DNA of 64,000 nucleotides from Testudinibacter aquarius (GCF_004342725.1 NZ_SMCP01000008.1:1-64000); one strand, 5' to 3'. Shown: positions 20,538 to 30,331, counted from the first letter of the stretch. The notes: a model not told the origin generated them from the letters alone. Translations and numbers: made by a program.

Positions 20538-23500
20538 TTACCAAAGATATTTCAATTCAAGTCCGGCATTAAATTGTGACTCGATCACATCACCTTCGGC
20601 ATAACCACCTTTTAGGGTAAGATTGAAATGTTTCCCTAAGCGGAATACAGCTCCAACTTCACTTTCCAAGCGGTTTTTAAACAGGGCGGCATTCAATGTG
20701 CTGTTGCTGACCTGCAACTGCGCCTTATGGTTTAGATTGGCTGTGTAGTAAAGTGCGGTATATAACGTTACACCGTCACTTGGTGACAAACCAAAGTGCT
20801 TATCTAACATGATACCGCTACGTGCTTGCCAGAAGTTAAGTGTTTGCTGCTGTATCGCTACGTTGTTGATACGATAATCCATGCTGCCTAAACGGTAGTA
20901 GGTGATATCAACCGATGGTTGTACTCCAATAGTACCAAACTGCCAGCGCTTACCAAGAGCAACGGAGCTGACCCAAGCATGTTGTTTGACATCTTGATCA
21001 AACCCGTTCAACGTCGTTTTTAAGCGGTTATAGCTAATCACGGCACTGAGGTACAATTGATTGTCTAAAATCACTTTATTATATAAGCTTAGGCTATGGT
21101 TGCTGGTTTTACCACTTTGATTCTCAGCAAATTGATTATGTGCATTGCTGTGTCCAAATGCTAAACCAACCAACCAGTCACCGCCATCAAAGTCAATAGT
21201 GTTATCAACACCAAGTTGTTGGCTGTAGAGATCTTGTTTGTAGTGACGGTAGTTGTCGCTGTGGTAGTTCATGCGCTCACGATCAACATTGCTCCATAAC
21301 CCGCTGTTATCTGGTGTTAATCGATTAACGTATTGATTCAACAATGTCTGATTTTTATTTATTTGGCTGATGTTGGCCGCTTGAGACGACAGTGCAATAT
21401 TCGCTTCTTGGCTAATCCAATTGTGTTGTGTATTTTGCTGTGCAGCAGCTTCTGCTTGGGCAGCGGCTTCAATGCGGGCTTTTTCAGCCGCCTCGGCAGC
21501 AGCAATCGCTGCGGCTTGTGCCTCAGCCTTGGCTTTTGCGGCAAGACTCTCTTTTTCTACGGCATCAGCAGCAGCTTGTGCAGCGATTTCAGCAGCCGCT
21601 TTAGCTTCTGCTTCTAAACGGGCTTTTTCTGCGGCTTCAGCTGCTGCTTTGGCTTCTGCTTCTAAGCGGGCTTTTTCTGCTGCTTCGGCTGCCGCTTTAG
21701 CTTCTGCTTCTAAGCTGGCTTTTTCTGCTGCTTCGGCTGCCGCTTTAGCTTCTGCTTCTAAGCGGGCTTTTTCTGCTGCTTCGGCTGCCGCTTTAGCTTC
21801 TGCTTCTAAGCGGGCTTTTTCTGCTGCTTCAGCAGCCGCTTTGGCTTCTGCTTCTAAACGGGCTTTTTCTGCTGCTTCAGCAGCAGCTTTGGCTTCGGCT
21901 TCTAAACGAGCTTGTTCTGCGGCTTCCGCTTCTGCCTTTTCTTTAGCGATAATATCCGGCAGTAGCGCATTGTAAAGGGCAAAATGGTTGTCGACGTGCT
22001 GTAACGTATAACGGTAAGCACCGAGATCGAGGTGGCCGTTTTCAAGCATAGCCGTCACATTTGCCCAATTTTGTGTGGCGTTATTTAACGTCAGTAAGGG
22101 TAGCAGATTAACTTTCGTGGTGGGATCTTTCAGGCTGTCATGTAAGGCAAGAGTATAGTTGCCGCTGGCTAAACCATTGACAATGACCCTGTCACTTTTT
22201 AGATCGGCAAAAGTACTGTTCAATTCAAAACGGCCATCACCGCTTAAATTACTATTGACGGTTAGGGTGTTAAAATTGCCGCTTTGCAGATTACCATTCA
22301 GTTTTACCTGTGATCCTGCGTCTAGTGATAAATTCCCAAGGGTACTATTGCCGCTCATGGTCCAGATGGCATCGTGCATCAGATGCGTGTTGCTGTTTGC
22401 TGCTGCTTGAATCTGTCCTTGATATTGGGTTTTGCCAAAATTTAAATTAGTGTTCTCACCTAAGGTAATATTGCCTTTCACATTGGCATAAGGGAGATCT
22501 GCGTACAACGCATCGCTAAGTGCGGTTTGGCTACAGCTGACGACACCGCTACTGTCACTGCGGGTACACTTCCAACTGTTGTTCCATCCGTTATCTCCTT
22601 TGCTGTAGCCTAAACTGACGTTACTGTTGTTGTCTGCGATAATATTCCCTTCTAAATTCGCATAGTTACCCAATTGCAAAGTAGCGCCAGCGGTTGCTTT
22701 GAAGGAATCAGCTTTAAAGTGACTGGTCACCCAATCATTGTCAATTACCACATCCTTACGCCAAACATAACCGGCTTTGTCTCCGGTGACATCTTCGGCA
22801 TGTAGCGTTGGGTAGCCGGATAATAGCAGGGTACCTTTATCAACCTTGATTTCTCCGTTGAGGTTGCTGCCACCGGATAGCGTATAAATCGAGTCAGTAG
22901 ATGAGGCACTATAATTGAAATTTAACTGACCATTGCTTTTATTTGGATCGGTTTCACCCAACATACCTTGGAACATTGGCGACAGTGATGCATTTCTACG
23001 GGCGAAATAACGTTCAATGGCTTGCGTTTCATCATTACCCAAATAATCCCAAGCCCAGTTACCTGCCGCACCAGGGTAGAAGGTGTAGACGCTGGATTTT
23101 AGATACCAATATTCTGCTTTGCCACTGCGGTTGATATGCTTATACAGGGTATTGGGCGTGCCGCGTTGGCTGGTGCTGATAGTATGGTATACTATTTCAG
23201 TTTCACCGGTCACACTGATGCTAGCTGCTTTTTCCAAATTATGATTGACCAGTTGTGCGCCATTATCCACGTTATGAATTTGAATAAAACTCAGGTTATT
23301 ACCGTTGAGATCGAGACGCCCACCGCGATAACCAAAATAGATATTGTTGGGGTTAACCTGCTTGTCATCCTGTAATACTACGGTTGGGCGACCACTTGCC
23401 AAGCGCACTTTATCAAATGCTTGCAGATCGCCTTTTTCGTCCGCTTGTTGTGCTAATACTGTCGTGCCATCGCCAGCGCTCAGGCTACCAAGATTCTTGC

Positions 23501-24761
23501 CTTTACCACTAATTCGCAGAGTGCCTGCGCCTAATTTGTGCAAAAAGTCGTTTTCTACACCGTTGACTTGCCATTCTACGGTGTTCCCCGGATTGACAAT
23601 AATTCCTGCACCTTGCCAAGTTTGGTTGCTTTGCGGGGTTACCCGATAATTATTATTGAACGTTAAGCCACCGGCGCCCTGATTAATGCTGGTTTGCAGT
23701 AAAATGTTGCCACCGTTGCCGTTTAACGTAATATTTTTACCGGCATTCATGGCAACATTATAGCCACCACTATAGCTATCTGACGCGGTGGAATCTTTGA
23801 CATGTAATGTCCAGCTTTTGTTATCAGTTTGGCTAAAACGGCTGGTTTTGCCATCACTGTTATTGGCCCAAACTAGATTTTGAGTATTATTTACTGTCGG
23901 ATCGGTATCTTCATCATACAATCCTTGATTATATGCAGTTTGATAAACCACCCAGTTGGTAACCGGATTTGTGGCAGTGGCTTTTTCACCCCAGCTTCCC
24001 ATTTGAAAACCGACCAGGATCCATTGTTGGGTTTGAGTGTCCCAGGCATATAAGCCTGAACCACTGTCGCCTGAAGCGGCATAACTGGTCAACGGGCTGT
24101 TTTTGAGGTTATATAAAAGCCCTGAAGTAGCCCACACTTCCTGTGAAGCACCCGGCTTATACAGTTCATTGACAGTTCCACCTGTTAAATAATCATAGGG
24201 ATAAGCTAACCAAGTGACATTCCACTCCGGATCACGCACATACTGAGTACCACTGCCGGTACGATATAGTAACGGGAAGCGGCTTTGATCCAAATAAGCG
24301 TCTCTATTAAGTCCGAGAATATTAGCGGGTGCGACTTCAGTCACGTATTTATGCAAGCGCGGCGTATGATAATCCAGACTACTGTGGTTATTGCGATCTA
24401 CCATTTGGTAAGTATGACGCAGATAGTCCGGATTATTACCGGAGCCACCAAACTGCAATCCGGTATAGCCGACATTATGTTTAACACTGCCTGCATATTG
24501 CGGCGCAACCAATGTACCTACGCCGTCTTTGCTGGAAGCACTAAAATCGATCATCGGTGCTTTGTCTAAAGTGCCGATCAACTCGCCATTTTTGCCATAA
24601 ATCGGTAAATTAGTGGCACCAGGCGCAAATTGCCCTTTATTTTCGCCAAAATCACGATAAGTTTGATAAGGAATATCAGAGCGGACAACCGAGGCGGAAG
24701 CATAAGTGTGGATAAAACAGGTGATGATAATGGCAGAAAGTGGATTTAGTTTAAATTGCAT
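20538..24761 (-). CDS. S6-family serine protease autotransporter (IgA protease/Hap-like)
   Basis: This secreted protease of 1407 residues uses type V export. A signal peptide ends near ASA at residues 21-23. The S6 triad is visible: H95 in GSVKHN, D130 in SSLDYH, S233 in SGDSGSGLYAWD. The middle (about 290-940) is repetitive, glycine/asparagine-rich beta-helix passenger. About 940-1100 is an Ala/Glu/Lys coiled stretch of 16-residue repeats. The last ~270 residues form the outer-membrane beta-barrel, ending LKYLW. The size is nearer Hap (about 1400) than H. influenzae IgA1 protease, and the substrate cannot be told from sequence. It contains uptake signals, so it is not evidently recent foreign DNA. 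Confidence 0.93.
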   Translation of the reverse strand: MQFKLNPLSAIIITCFIHTYASASVVRSDIPYQTYRDFGENKGQFAPGATNLPIYGKNGELIGTLDKAPMIDFSASSKDGVGTLVAPQYAGSVKHNVGYTGLQFGGSGNNPDYLRHTYQMVDRNNHSSLDYHTPRLHKYVTEVAPANILGLNRDAYLDQSRFPLLYRTGSGTQYVRDPEWNVTWLAYPYDYLTGGTVNELYKPGASQEVWATSGLLYNLKNSPLTSYAASGDSGSGLYAWDTQTQQWILVGFQMGSWGEKATATNPVTNWVVYQTAYNQGLYDEDTDPTVNNTQNLVWANNSDGKTSRFSQTDNKSWTLHVKDSTASDSYSGGYNVAMNAGKNITLNGNGGNILLQTSINQGAGGLTFNNNYRVTPQSNQTWQGAGIIVNPGNTVEWQVNGVENDFLHKLGAGTLRISGKGKNLGSLSAGDGTTVLAQQADEKGDLQAFDKVRLASGRPTVVLQDDKQVNPNNIYFGYRGGRLDLNGNNLSFIQIHNVDNGAQLVNHNLEKAASISVTGETEIVYHTISTSQRGTPNTLYKHINRSGKAEYWYLKSSVYTFYPGAAGNWAWDYLGNDETQAIERYFARRNASLSPMFQGMLGETDPNKSNGQLNFNYSASSTDSIYTLSGGSNLNGEIKVDKGTLLLSGYPTLHAEDVTGDKAGYVWRKDVVIDNDWVTSHFKADSFKATAGATLQLGNYANLEGNIIADNNSNVSLGYSKGDNGWNNSWKCTRSDSSGVVSCSQTALSDALYADLPYANVKGNITLGENTNLNFGKTQYQGQIQAAANSNTHLMHDAIWTMSGNSTLGNLSLDAGSQVKLNGNLQSGNFNTLTVNSNLSGDGRFELNSTFADLKSDRVIVNGLASGNYTLALHDSLKDPTTKVNLLPLLTLNNATQNWANVTAMLENGHLDLGAYRYTLQHVDNHFALYNALLPDIIAKEKAEAEAAEQARLEAEAKAAAEAAEKARLEAEAKAAAEAAEKARLEAEAKAAAEAAEKARLEAEAKAAAEAAEKASLEAEAKAAAEAAEKARLEAEAKAAAEAAEKARLEAEAKAAAEIAAQAAADAVEKESLAAKAKAEAQAAAIAAAEAAEKARIEAAAQAEAAAQQNTQHNWISQEANIALSSQAANISQINKNQTLLNQYVNRLTPDNSGLWSNVDRERMNYHSDNYRHYKQDLYSQQLGVDNTIDFDGGDWLVGLAFGHSNAHNQFAENQSGKTSNHSLSLYNKVILDNQLYLSAVISYNRLKTTLNGFDQDVKQHAWVSSVALGKRWQFGTIGVQPSVDITYYRLGSMDYRINNVAIQQQTLNFWQARSGIMLDKHFGLSPSDGVTLYTALYYTANLNHKAQLQVSNSTLNAALFKNRLESEVGAVFRLGKHFNLTLKGGYAEGDVIESQFNAGLELKYLW
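21591..21926 (-). repeat. 48-bp tandem repeat within the autotransporter
   Basis: About seven copies of a 48-bp unit encode the 16-residue repeat EKARLEAEAKAAAEAA with few substitutions (one copy has Ser for Arg). The unit length is a multiple of three, so copy-number change would lengthen or shorten the linker between passenger and barrel without a frameshift. Confidence 0.9.
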
Positions 24762-24882
24762 AGCAATAACCTATATATTCAGGAATAATAAATTAAATTT
24801 CAATAGTATAATAAAAAGTATACCATTAAATCCATACAAAAATTATAGCTATTAGAATGATAGGTTATACAAATTAAATCTA

Positions 24883-24896
24883 TTGATATTAATCAA
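24883..24896. promoter_or_regulatory. perfect FNR box upstream of quinol peroxidase
   Basis: TTGATATTAATCAA is an exact match to TTGAT-N4-ATCAA. It lies 80-93 bp before the peroxidase start, suitable for FNR activation under low oxygen. The autotransporter start is about 120 bp away on the other side, so an effect there is also possible. Confidence 0.75.
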
Positions 24897-24975
24897 TAAA
24901 ACAATAGCACAAATAGGACAAACTACCTCTTAAGTTGTAGTTTTGTTATTTTACCAAAATAAGGAGTGCTATTTT

Positions 24976-26397
24976 ATGAAGAAAAAAGGGATCTTGTCGT
25001 TGGTCGGACTAGGTGTTGCCGGCTTTTTAGCGACAGTGGCATATGTTAATCATTTCGATAATCAACAAAAAGAAAAATTATTGGCGCAAAGTGCAGTTCA
25101 AAATCCGTCAGCAAAATTGGTTGAGCAAGTGCTGTACGATAATCAATGCCAATATTGTCACACCCCAAATGCCGAAGTGCCGTTTTACATCAACTTACCG
25201 ATTGTTAACAGCATTATGCAAGACGATATTAACAAGGCGCTCGATCATTTTCTGTTGCGCGAAATTGTGGATCATCTGGATAACCCGCAGCAAATTTCTG
25301 CCACCGCACTGGCTAAATTGGAGAGGGTAGTGATTAATGATGAAATGCCGACTAAATCGTTTGTGCATCTGCATTGGGGTTCATCCTTGAATGCAGAAGA
25401 ACAAAAAGTGTTACTGGATTGGATTCGCAAACAGCGCCAAGATCATTTATTACCAGCGAATACTGAAGGCGCTTCGGCAACGAGCTTTATCCAACCAATC
25501 CCGGACAGTTTGAAAACTGAGCCGGCAAAAGTGGCATTGGGTAACCTTCTGTTTCACAGCACCGCACTTTCAGGTGATGACACGATCTCCTGCGCCAGTT
25601 GTCATGGTTTGAACACCGGCGGAGTCGATAATTTGGCGACATCCACCGGAATTCACGGACAAAAAGGCGGCATTAATGCACCAACGTTGTATAACTCAGC
25701 ATTTAACTTTGTACAGTTCTGGGATGGTCGGGCAGCAACGCTGGCGGATCAAGCCGGAGGGCCTCCATTTAATCCGGTTGAGATGGGTTCAAAAGATTGG
25801 GCGGAAATCATTGCTAAATTAGAGCAGGATGCTGAACTGAAAGCCGCATTTTTACAAGTCTATCCGAATGGTTTCAGCGGCGACAATATTACCAATGCGA
25901 TCGCTGAGTTTGAAAAAACTTTGATTACGCCAAACAGCCCGTTTGACCGCTATTTAAAAGGCGATGCAAGCGCCCTGACCGCCAGTCAGCAGCACGGCTA
26001 TGCGCTGTTCCAGCAGTATAAATGTGACACCTGCCACAGTGGTATCAATATGGGCGGGAACTCTTATGAATTAATGGGAACCAAAGCCAATTATTTTGCC
26101 GATCGAGGTACTCCGTTAACGGCGGATGACAATGGGCGCTTCTCCCAAACTCAGGATCCGCGCGATAAACACCGTTTTAAAGTACCAGGCTTGAGAAATA
26201 TTGCGCTGACCGGACCTTATTTCCATGATGCCAACGCCGAGAATTTGCAGCAGGCGGTGGAAATGATGCTGAAATATCAAAGCGGCGTAACATTACCACA
26301 GCAAGATGTCAGTGATATGGTTGATTTCTTGCACAGCTTAACCGGTGAATTGAACGGCAAGACTTTAGTAAACGAAAAAGTCAACGAAAAACAGTAA
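24976..26397 (+). CDS. triheme cytochrome c (quinol) peroxidase
   Basis: This membrane-anchored periplasmic peroxidase has 473 residues from ATG 24976 (AAGGAG nine bases upstream). An N-terminal helix (about 5-24) anchors it. Three heme c sites are present: CQYCH (58-62) in an extra N-terminal domain, CASCH (206-210) and CDTCH (350-354) in the classical peroxidase body. This layout matches E. coli YhjA/Ccp and the quinol peroxidase described in Aggregatibacter, which reduces hydrogen peroxide with electrons from quinol. A perfect FNR box upstream fits use of peroxide as an electron acceptor under low oxygen. It stands alone. Confidence 0.92.
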   Translation: MKKKGILSLVGLGVAGFLATVAYVNHFDNQQKEKLLAQSAVQNPSAKLVEQVLYDNQCQYCHTPNAEVPFYINLPIVNSIMQDDINKALDHFLLREIVDHLDNPQQISATALAKLERVVINDEMPTKSFVHLHWGSSLNAEEQKVLLDWIRKQRQDHLLPANTEGASATSFIQPIPDSLKTEPAKVALGNLLFHSTALSGDDTISCASCHGLNTGGVDNLATSTGIHGQKGGINAPTLYNSAFNFVQFWDGRAATLADQAGGPPFNPVEMGSKDWAEIIAKLEQDAELKAAFLQVYPNGFSGDNITNAIAEFEKTLITPNSPFDRYLKGDASALTASQQHGYALFQQYKCDTCHSGINMGGNSYELMGTKANYFADRGTPLTADDNGRFSQTQDPRDKHRFKVPGLRNIALTGPYFHDANAENLQQAVEMMLKYQSGVTLPQQDVSDMVDFLHSLTGELNGKTLVNEKVNEKQ

Positions 26398-26448
26398 CAG
26401 GGTGACGGTGTCATTTATCAGCAAATAAAGGCGGGTTTATCCCCGCCC

Positions 26449-26597
26449 TAGACTGCTGGCAAAGGTTAAAATATACGATTAATATTGTAAAAGTAGGGGC
26501 GGATTATATATCCGCCCGAACCGAACTTTGCATTTTTCCTTTATTGATTAAGTGCTTATGCCACACTTCGCAAACGGGCGGATATATAATCCGCCCC
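26449..26597 (-). repeat. 149-bp repeat with palindromic ends, copy 2
   Basis: This is the reverse-orientation partner of 70-218, with the same length and 22-bp inverted ends at 26496-26517 and 26576-26597. Both internal uptake signals are damaged here (AAGTGTGGC, AAGTTCGGT). It lies between convergent genes. The locus is further enclosed by GGCGGGTTTATCCCCGCC-like hairpins (about 26429-26448 and 26634-26668), so nearly the whole 278-bp gap is palindromic. No coding capacity is seen. Confidence 0.8.
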
Positions 26598-26675
26598 TAC
26601 CTTGCCTCATCAAATATCTTTGTCAATAATCTGAGGCGGGTTTATCCCAGCCTGGTTTATCCCCGCCTTTATTGT

Positions 26676-27215
26676 TTAGATTCTGTCCGGATCAAAGTAC
26701 GATAAATCAATTCGGTTTTCTGTGCCGTAAAATTGGCACAATGCTTGGCGTAGGGTTTCAGCACGCTTTGGCAATCCGTTTTCGGCATAATGGCAAACTT
26801 GAGCGTAAACCGCACGTTTAAACGGTCTACTGTCGCCCGCTTCTCCGTTGAGGTTGTCGGCACTGGCGAAAAAGCGTTTGCCGGCAGCAACGGAGAGGAT
26901 CCATTCAATCGCTTGCGGTTTGACTTCGACTTGCTCAAACAGGCGCTGTTGTTGTTCGCTGCGTCCATCCGGCTGATACCAATAACCAAAATCCTCTAAA
27001 TGCCAGCGTGAACGCCCGGCAACCAACCAGTGAGCAATTTCATGCAGGGCACTGCTGTAGTAACCGTGGGCAAATTGAATCGAATGGTAAGTGCGGTTGG
27101 CATCGGCGGGCAGATAAATCGGTTCGTCACCGCCTTTTTCTAGTTTTGTATTATAGTCGGCATAAAAACAGCGGTTGAAGATGTTGATCAGATCGTGGTA
27201 GTCATGTTCCATCAT
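26676..27215 (-). CDS. epmC: elongation factor P hydroxylase
   Basis: EpmC (YfcM) adds a hydroxyl group to the beta-lysylated lysine of EF-P. The 179-residue protein contains the metal-binding SALHEIAHWLVAGRSR, then DFGYWYQPDGR and VEVKPQAIEW, all characteristic of the family. The tandem ATG start has only a weak ribosome site. It is followed at distance by htpX on the same strand. The partner genes epmA and epmB are not in this window. Confidence 0.92.
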   Translation of the reverse strand: MMEHDYHDLINIFNRCFYADYNTKLEKGGDEPIYLPADANRTYHSIQFAHGYYSSALHEIAHWLVAGRSRWHLEDFGYWYQPDGRSEQQQRLFEQVEVKPQAIEWILSVAAGKRFFASADNLNGEAGDSRPFKRAVYAQVCHYAENGLPKRAETLRQALCQFYGTENRIDLSYFDPDRI

Positions 27216-27254
27216 TAATGTCCAAATATCGCTAAAAAGTGAAAGTTAAAGAAG

Positions 27255-27281
27255 CAAAAAAGGGGCTGAAATCAGCCCCTC
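27255..27281 (-). terminator. htpX terminator
   Basis: On the minus strand GGGGCTGA-TT-TCAGCCCC is followed by TTTTTT, 32-58 bases after the htpX stop. Confidence 0.85.
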
Positions 27282-27312
27282 AATCAATAAGTATGCACAA
27301 AGTGCGGTTATC

Positions 27313-28167
27313 TTAATTCAGTTTTTGTAGCGCTTCAATCCGTTTTTCCAGCGGAGGGTGGCTCATAAACAGCGAAGCTAAAGAACCGCCACGTTTACCG
27401 TTAATCGCAAATGCCGCCAATTCACCTTCCAATTGTTGCGGTTCATGCAGACTTTGTAAGCGTTTTAAGGCCGCAATCATTTTTTGTTTGCCGACTAATT
27501 CGGCTGAACCGGCGTCGGCATGAAATTCACGATAGCGTGAAAACCACATCGCAATAATGCTGGCAAGGAAACCAAATACTATTTCCAACACCATCGCTAC
27601 CATAAAATACATGCCACTGCTGGTTTGTCCGTCACGGTTGCTGGCAACCACTTTGGCGATCATGCGTGATACGAAAATGACGAAGGTATTCAGCACACCT
27701 TGTAGCAGCGTCATCGTAACCATATCACCGTTGGCGATGTGGCTGACTTCGTGTGCCAACACCGCTTCCGCTTCATCGCGGGTCATGGTGTTCAATAAGC
27801 CGGTGCTGACTGCAACCAGCGAGTTCTTTTTGCTGGCTCCGGTCGCAAAGGCATTTACATCACCGGAGTGATAAATCGCCACTTCCGGCATCGGCAAACC
27901 GGCTTTGCGCGCTTGCGCTTGCACTGTGTAGAGCAGCCATTGCTCTTGTTCATTGCGCGGTTGGGTGATCACTTGTGCGCCGACCGCTCTTTTTGCCATC
28001 GATTTTGACATAAACAGTGAAACCAACGAGCCGCCGAAGCCAAACAATGCCGCTAGAATCAATAGCCCTGTAGCATCTTGCGCTTGAATGCCGGTCAGGG
28101 TCAAAATAATATTAAAAACAAACAACACGGCCATGTTGGTCAACAAGAACAGAATTATTCGCATCAT
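27313..28167 (-). CDS. htpX: membrane zinc metalloprotease HtpX
   Basis: HtpX is an M48 endopeptidase of the inner membrane that removes damaged membrane proteins and backs up FtsH. The protein has 284 residues from ATG 28167, where TAGGAGTG is well spaced. Two N-terminal helices (about 3-24 and 33-53) precede the zinc site HEVSH (139-143); two further hydrophobic segments follow. It is a single-gene unit, divergent from rlmN across a 316-bp gap. Confidence 0.96.
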   Translation of the reverse strand: MMRIILFLLTNMAVLFVFNIILTLTGIQAQDATGLLILAALFGFGGSLVSLFMSKSMAKRAVGAQVITQPRNEQEQWLLYTVQAQARKAGLPMPEVAIYHSGDVNAFATGASKKNSLVAVSTGLLNTMTRDEAEAVLAHEVSHIANGDMVTMTLLQGVLNTFVIFVSRMIAKVVASNRDGQTSSGMYFMVAMVLEIVFGFLASIIAMWFSRYREFHADAGSAELVGKQKMIAALKRLQSLHEPQQLEGELAAFAINGKRGGSLASLFMSHPPLEKRIEALQKLN

Positions 28168-28322
28168 AATCAAAACACTCCTATAGCGAGAAACAGAATA
28201 GTAAAATACAGTAACACAAAGATGGTTATCAAAATGTTAATTTCAAGGTTTAGCCGAAAGTTTAAGCGAATTTATAGTCGAACACCACCTTTTTAGTTAA
28301 CCATGCTATGGCGATTCAATTT

Positions 28323-28338
28323 TGCGATCCCGCTCGAG
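28323..28338. promoter_or_regulatory. probable CRP-S (Sxy-dependent) competence site
   Basis: TGCGATCCCGCTCGAG, preceded by TTT and followed by A6, resembles the CRP-S consensus TGCGA-N6-TCGCA with two mismatches in the right half. It lies about 150 bp before rlmN-pilF. A -10-like TAGATT at 28379-28384 would put the site near -60. The H. influenzae counterpart of pilF belongs to the competence regulon. No other gene is seen in 28168-28483. Confidence 0.55.
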
Positions 28339-28483
28339 AAAAAAAGAGCGGTTGCTGGCAAAATTTGCCTAAAAACACTAGATTAATTTGCACGAAGCCA
28401 GTAAAATCGCCGACTTCTTAAACAGCACCTTTTCGGTATTCTACCGACAAGCCGTAATGTGTAATAACGAGGCGTGAATCATC

Positions 28484-29611
28484 ATGACAAACAAAACCAA
28501 TTTACTGGATCTAAACCGCAAAAACTTGCGCGAATTCTTACAAAATTTGGGTGAGAAACCGTTCCGAGCCGATCAACTGATGAAGTGGATTTACCACTTT
28601 GGCGAAGATAACTTTGATAATATGACCAATATTAATAAAGTGCTGCGTGAGAAATTAAAAGCGGTTGCTGAAATTAAAGCACCGGAGGTATCGGAAGAAC
28701 AGCGCTCCTCCGACGGCACCATCAAATGGGCGATGCAGGTTGGTGATCAACAGGTTGAAACGGTGTATATCCCGGAAAATGATCGCGCAACGTTATGCGT
28801 CTCGTCGCAAGTGGGTTGTGCTTTGGCATGCACTTTTTGCTCCACCGCACAACAGGGCTTTAACCGCAATTTGACCGTGTCGGAAATTATCGGTCAGGTG
28901 TGGCGTGCCTCTAAAATTATCGGTAATTTCGGCGTGACCGGTGAACGCCCGATTACCAACGTGGTGATGATGGGCATGGGCGAACCTTTGTTGAATGTCA
29001 GCAATGTGATTCCGGCAATGGAAATTATGTTGGACGATTTTGGCTATGGTCTATCCAAACGCCGTGTGACGTTGTCCACTTCCGGTGTGGTGCCGGCATT
29101 GGATAAATTACCGGAAATGATCGATGTGGCGTTGGCAGTGTCGTTGCACGCACCGAATGATGAGTTGCGCGATGAGATCGTGCCGATTAACAAAAAATAC
29201 AATATAAAAATGCTGATGGATTCGGTCAGTCGTTATTTAGCCGGTTCAAAAGCCAACCACGGCAAAGTGACGATTGAATATGTGATGCTCGATCATGTTA
29301 ATGACGGCACGGAACATGCGCATCAATTGGCGAAGGTGCTGGAAAATATCCCGTGCAAAGTGAATTTGATTCCGTGGAATCCATTCCCGGAAGCGCCCTA
29401 TAGCAAGAGCTCCAACACTCGGATTGACCGTTTCCAAAAAGTACTGATGGAATATGGTTTAACCGTAATTGTGCGCAAAACCCGTGGTGATGATATTGAT
29501 GCTGCATGCGGACAATTGGCGGGCGAGGTGATTGACCGCACTAAGCGGACAATGAAGCAGGCAATGAATAAAAAAGCGTTTGGCGAGGCGATTTCAATTA
29601 AACAGGCTTAG
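28484..29611 (+). CDS. rlmN: dual 23S rRNA A2503 / tRNA A37 methyltransferase
   Basis: RlmN is a radical-SAM enzyme that methylates C2 of A2503 in 23S rRNA and A37 in some tRNAs. It has 375 residues. The radical-SAM cysteines are C112, C116 and C119 ([15 protein letters not shown]); the methyl-carrying cysteine is in [10 protein letters not shown] near the C-terminus. It heads the series rlmN-pilF-rodZ-ispG-hisS-yfgM, the usual Pasteurellaceae order, and may be switched on with pilF during competence. Confidence 0.97.
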   Translation: MTNKTNLLDLNRKNLREFLQNLGEKPFRADQLMKWIYHFGEDNFDNMTNINKVLREKLKAVAEIKAPEVSEEQRSSDGTIKWAMQVGDQQVETVYIPENDRATLCVSSQVGCALACTFCSTAQQGFNRNLTVSEIIGQVWRASKIIGNFGVTGERPITNVVMMGMGEPLLNVSNVIPAMEIMLDDFGYGLSKRRVTLSTSGVVPALDKLPEMIDVALAVSLHAPNDELRDEIVPINKKYNIKMLMDSVSRYLAGSKANHGKVTIEYVMLDHVNDGTEHAHQLAKVLENIPCKVNLIPWNPFPEAPYSKSSNTRIDRFQKVLMEYGLTVIVRKTRGDDIDAACGQLAGEVIDRTKRTMKQAMNKKAFGEAISIKQA

Positions 29612-29617
29612 CCGACT

Positions 29618-29652
29618 ATCATCAAAGACAATCATCAAAGACAATCATCAAG
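29618..29652 (+). repeat. 13-bp tandem repeat before pilF
   Basis: The unit ATCATCAAAGACA occurs twice in full (29618-29630, 29631-29643), followed by a third partial copy that runs into the pilF ribosome site GGGAGA. Copy-number change would alter only the rlmN-pilF spacer. Confidence 0.75.
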
Positions 29653-29661
29653 GGAGAAAAC

Positions 29662-30231
29662 ATGAGCGGCTTTAAACAAAATGTAGCGAAGAAAATAACA
29701 TTTTTATCCCTGATGACCGCACTTTTATTCAGTTGCGTATTGAGCGGCTGTGCCACACCGCCGCAAAACAGCGAAAGTCAGCGGGCGGCATATGCACGGG
29801 TGCAGGTTGCGTTGGGCTATTTGCAACAGCATCAGTATGAAGCGGCAAAACAGAGCTTGGACAAAGCATTGCAACACAGTCCGGATTACTATTTGCCGTA
29901 TCTGGTGTCGGCACATTACTATCAGTTAATCGGCAATCTCAGCCAAGCAGAAAACTACTATCAAATTGCGCTGCAAAAAGATTCCAAACAGGGTGATGCT
30001 CACAACAATTATGGCGCATTTTTATGTCAACAAGGTCGGTTTAACGATGCCTTTAGCCATTTTGAAACCGCACTTGCCAGCCCGGATTATTATCGTTTGG
30101 CACAAACCTATGAAAATACCGCACTTTGTGCTCACCAGGCCCACGATCAAACACGAAAAAACATCGCATTGCAAAAACTGGCTAAAATCGATCAGCAACA
30201 AGCAGAGCAGTTGCAGCGTATTTTGAAATAA
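29662..30231 (+). CDS. pilF: type IV pilus assembly lipoprotein PilF (PilW), TPR
   Basis: PilF is an outer-membrane lipoprotein with TPR repeats that helps the pilus secretin assemble; in Pasteurellaceae it is needed for DNA uptake. The 189-residue protein has a lipobox LSGC with the lipidated cysteine near residue 30, then TPR units from about residue 43 to 160. The ribosome site GGGAGA overlaps a 13-bp repeat. It follows rlmN as in H. influenzae (HI0365-HI0366). A MITE-like element separates it from rodZ. Confidence 0.9.
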   Translation: MSGFKQNVAKKITFLSLMTALLFSCVLSGCATPPQNSESQRAAYARVQVALGYLQQHQYEAAKQSLDKALQHSPDYYLPYLVSAHYYQLIGNLSQAENYYQIALQKDSKQGDAHNNYGAFLCQQGRFNDAFSHFETALASPDYYRLAQTYENTALCAHQAHDQTRKNIALQKLAKIDQQQAEQLQRILK

Positions 30232-30331
30232 ATTGCTTGATTTGGCGGATTAATGTGGCAGATTGATGATTAACTGTTGCAAAAGCAAAGGGAGAATTTT
30301 AAACTTTGCGCCTGAACTTTATTTTATGTTA

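Noticed and set aside
21421-21975. Long open frame antisense to the autotransporter repeat (Ala/Ser-rich)
   Set aside because: It is a shadow of the 48-bp repeat read on the other strand; no start signal or independent support.
20538-24761. Autotransporter as recently acquired foreign DNA
   Set aside because: It contains uptake-signal cores and similar composition to neighbours, so recent transfer from outside the family is not supported.
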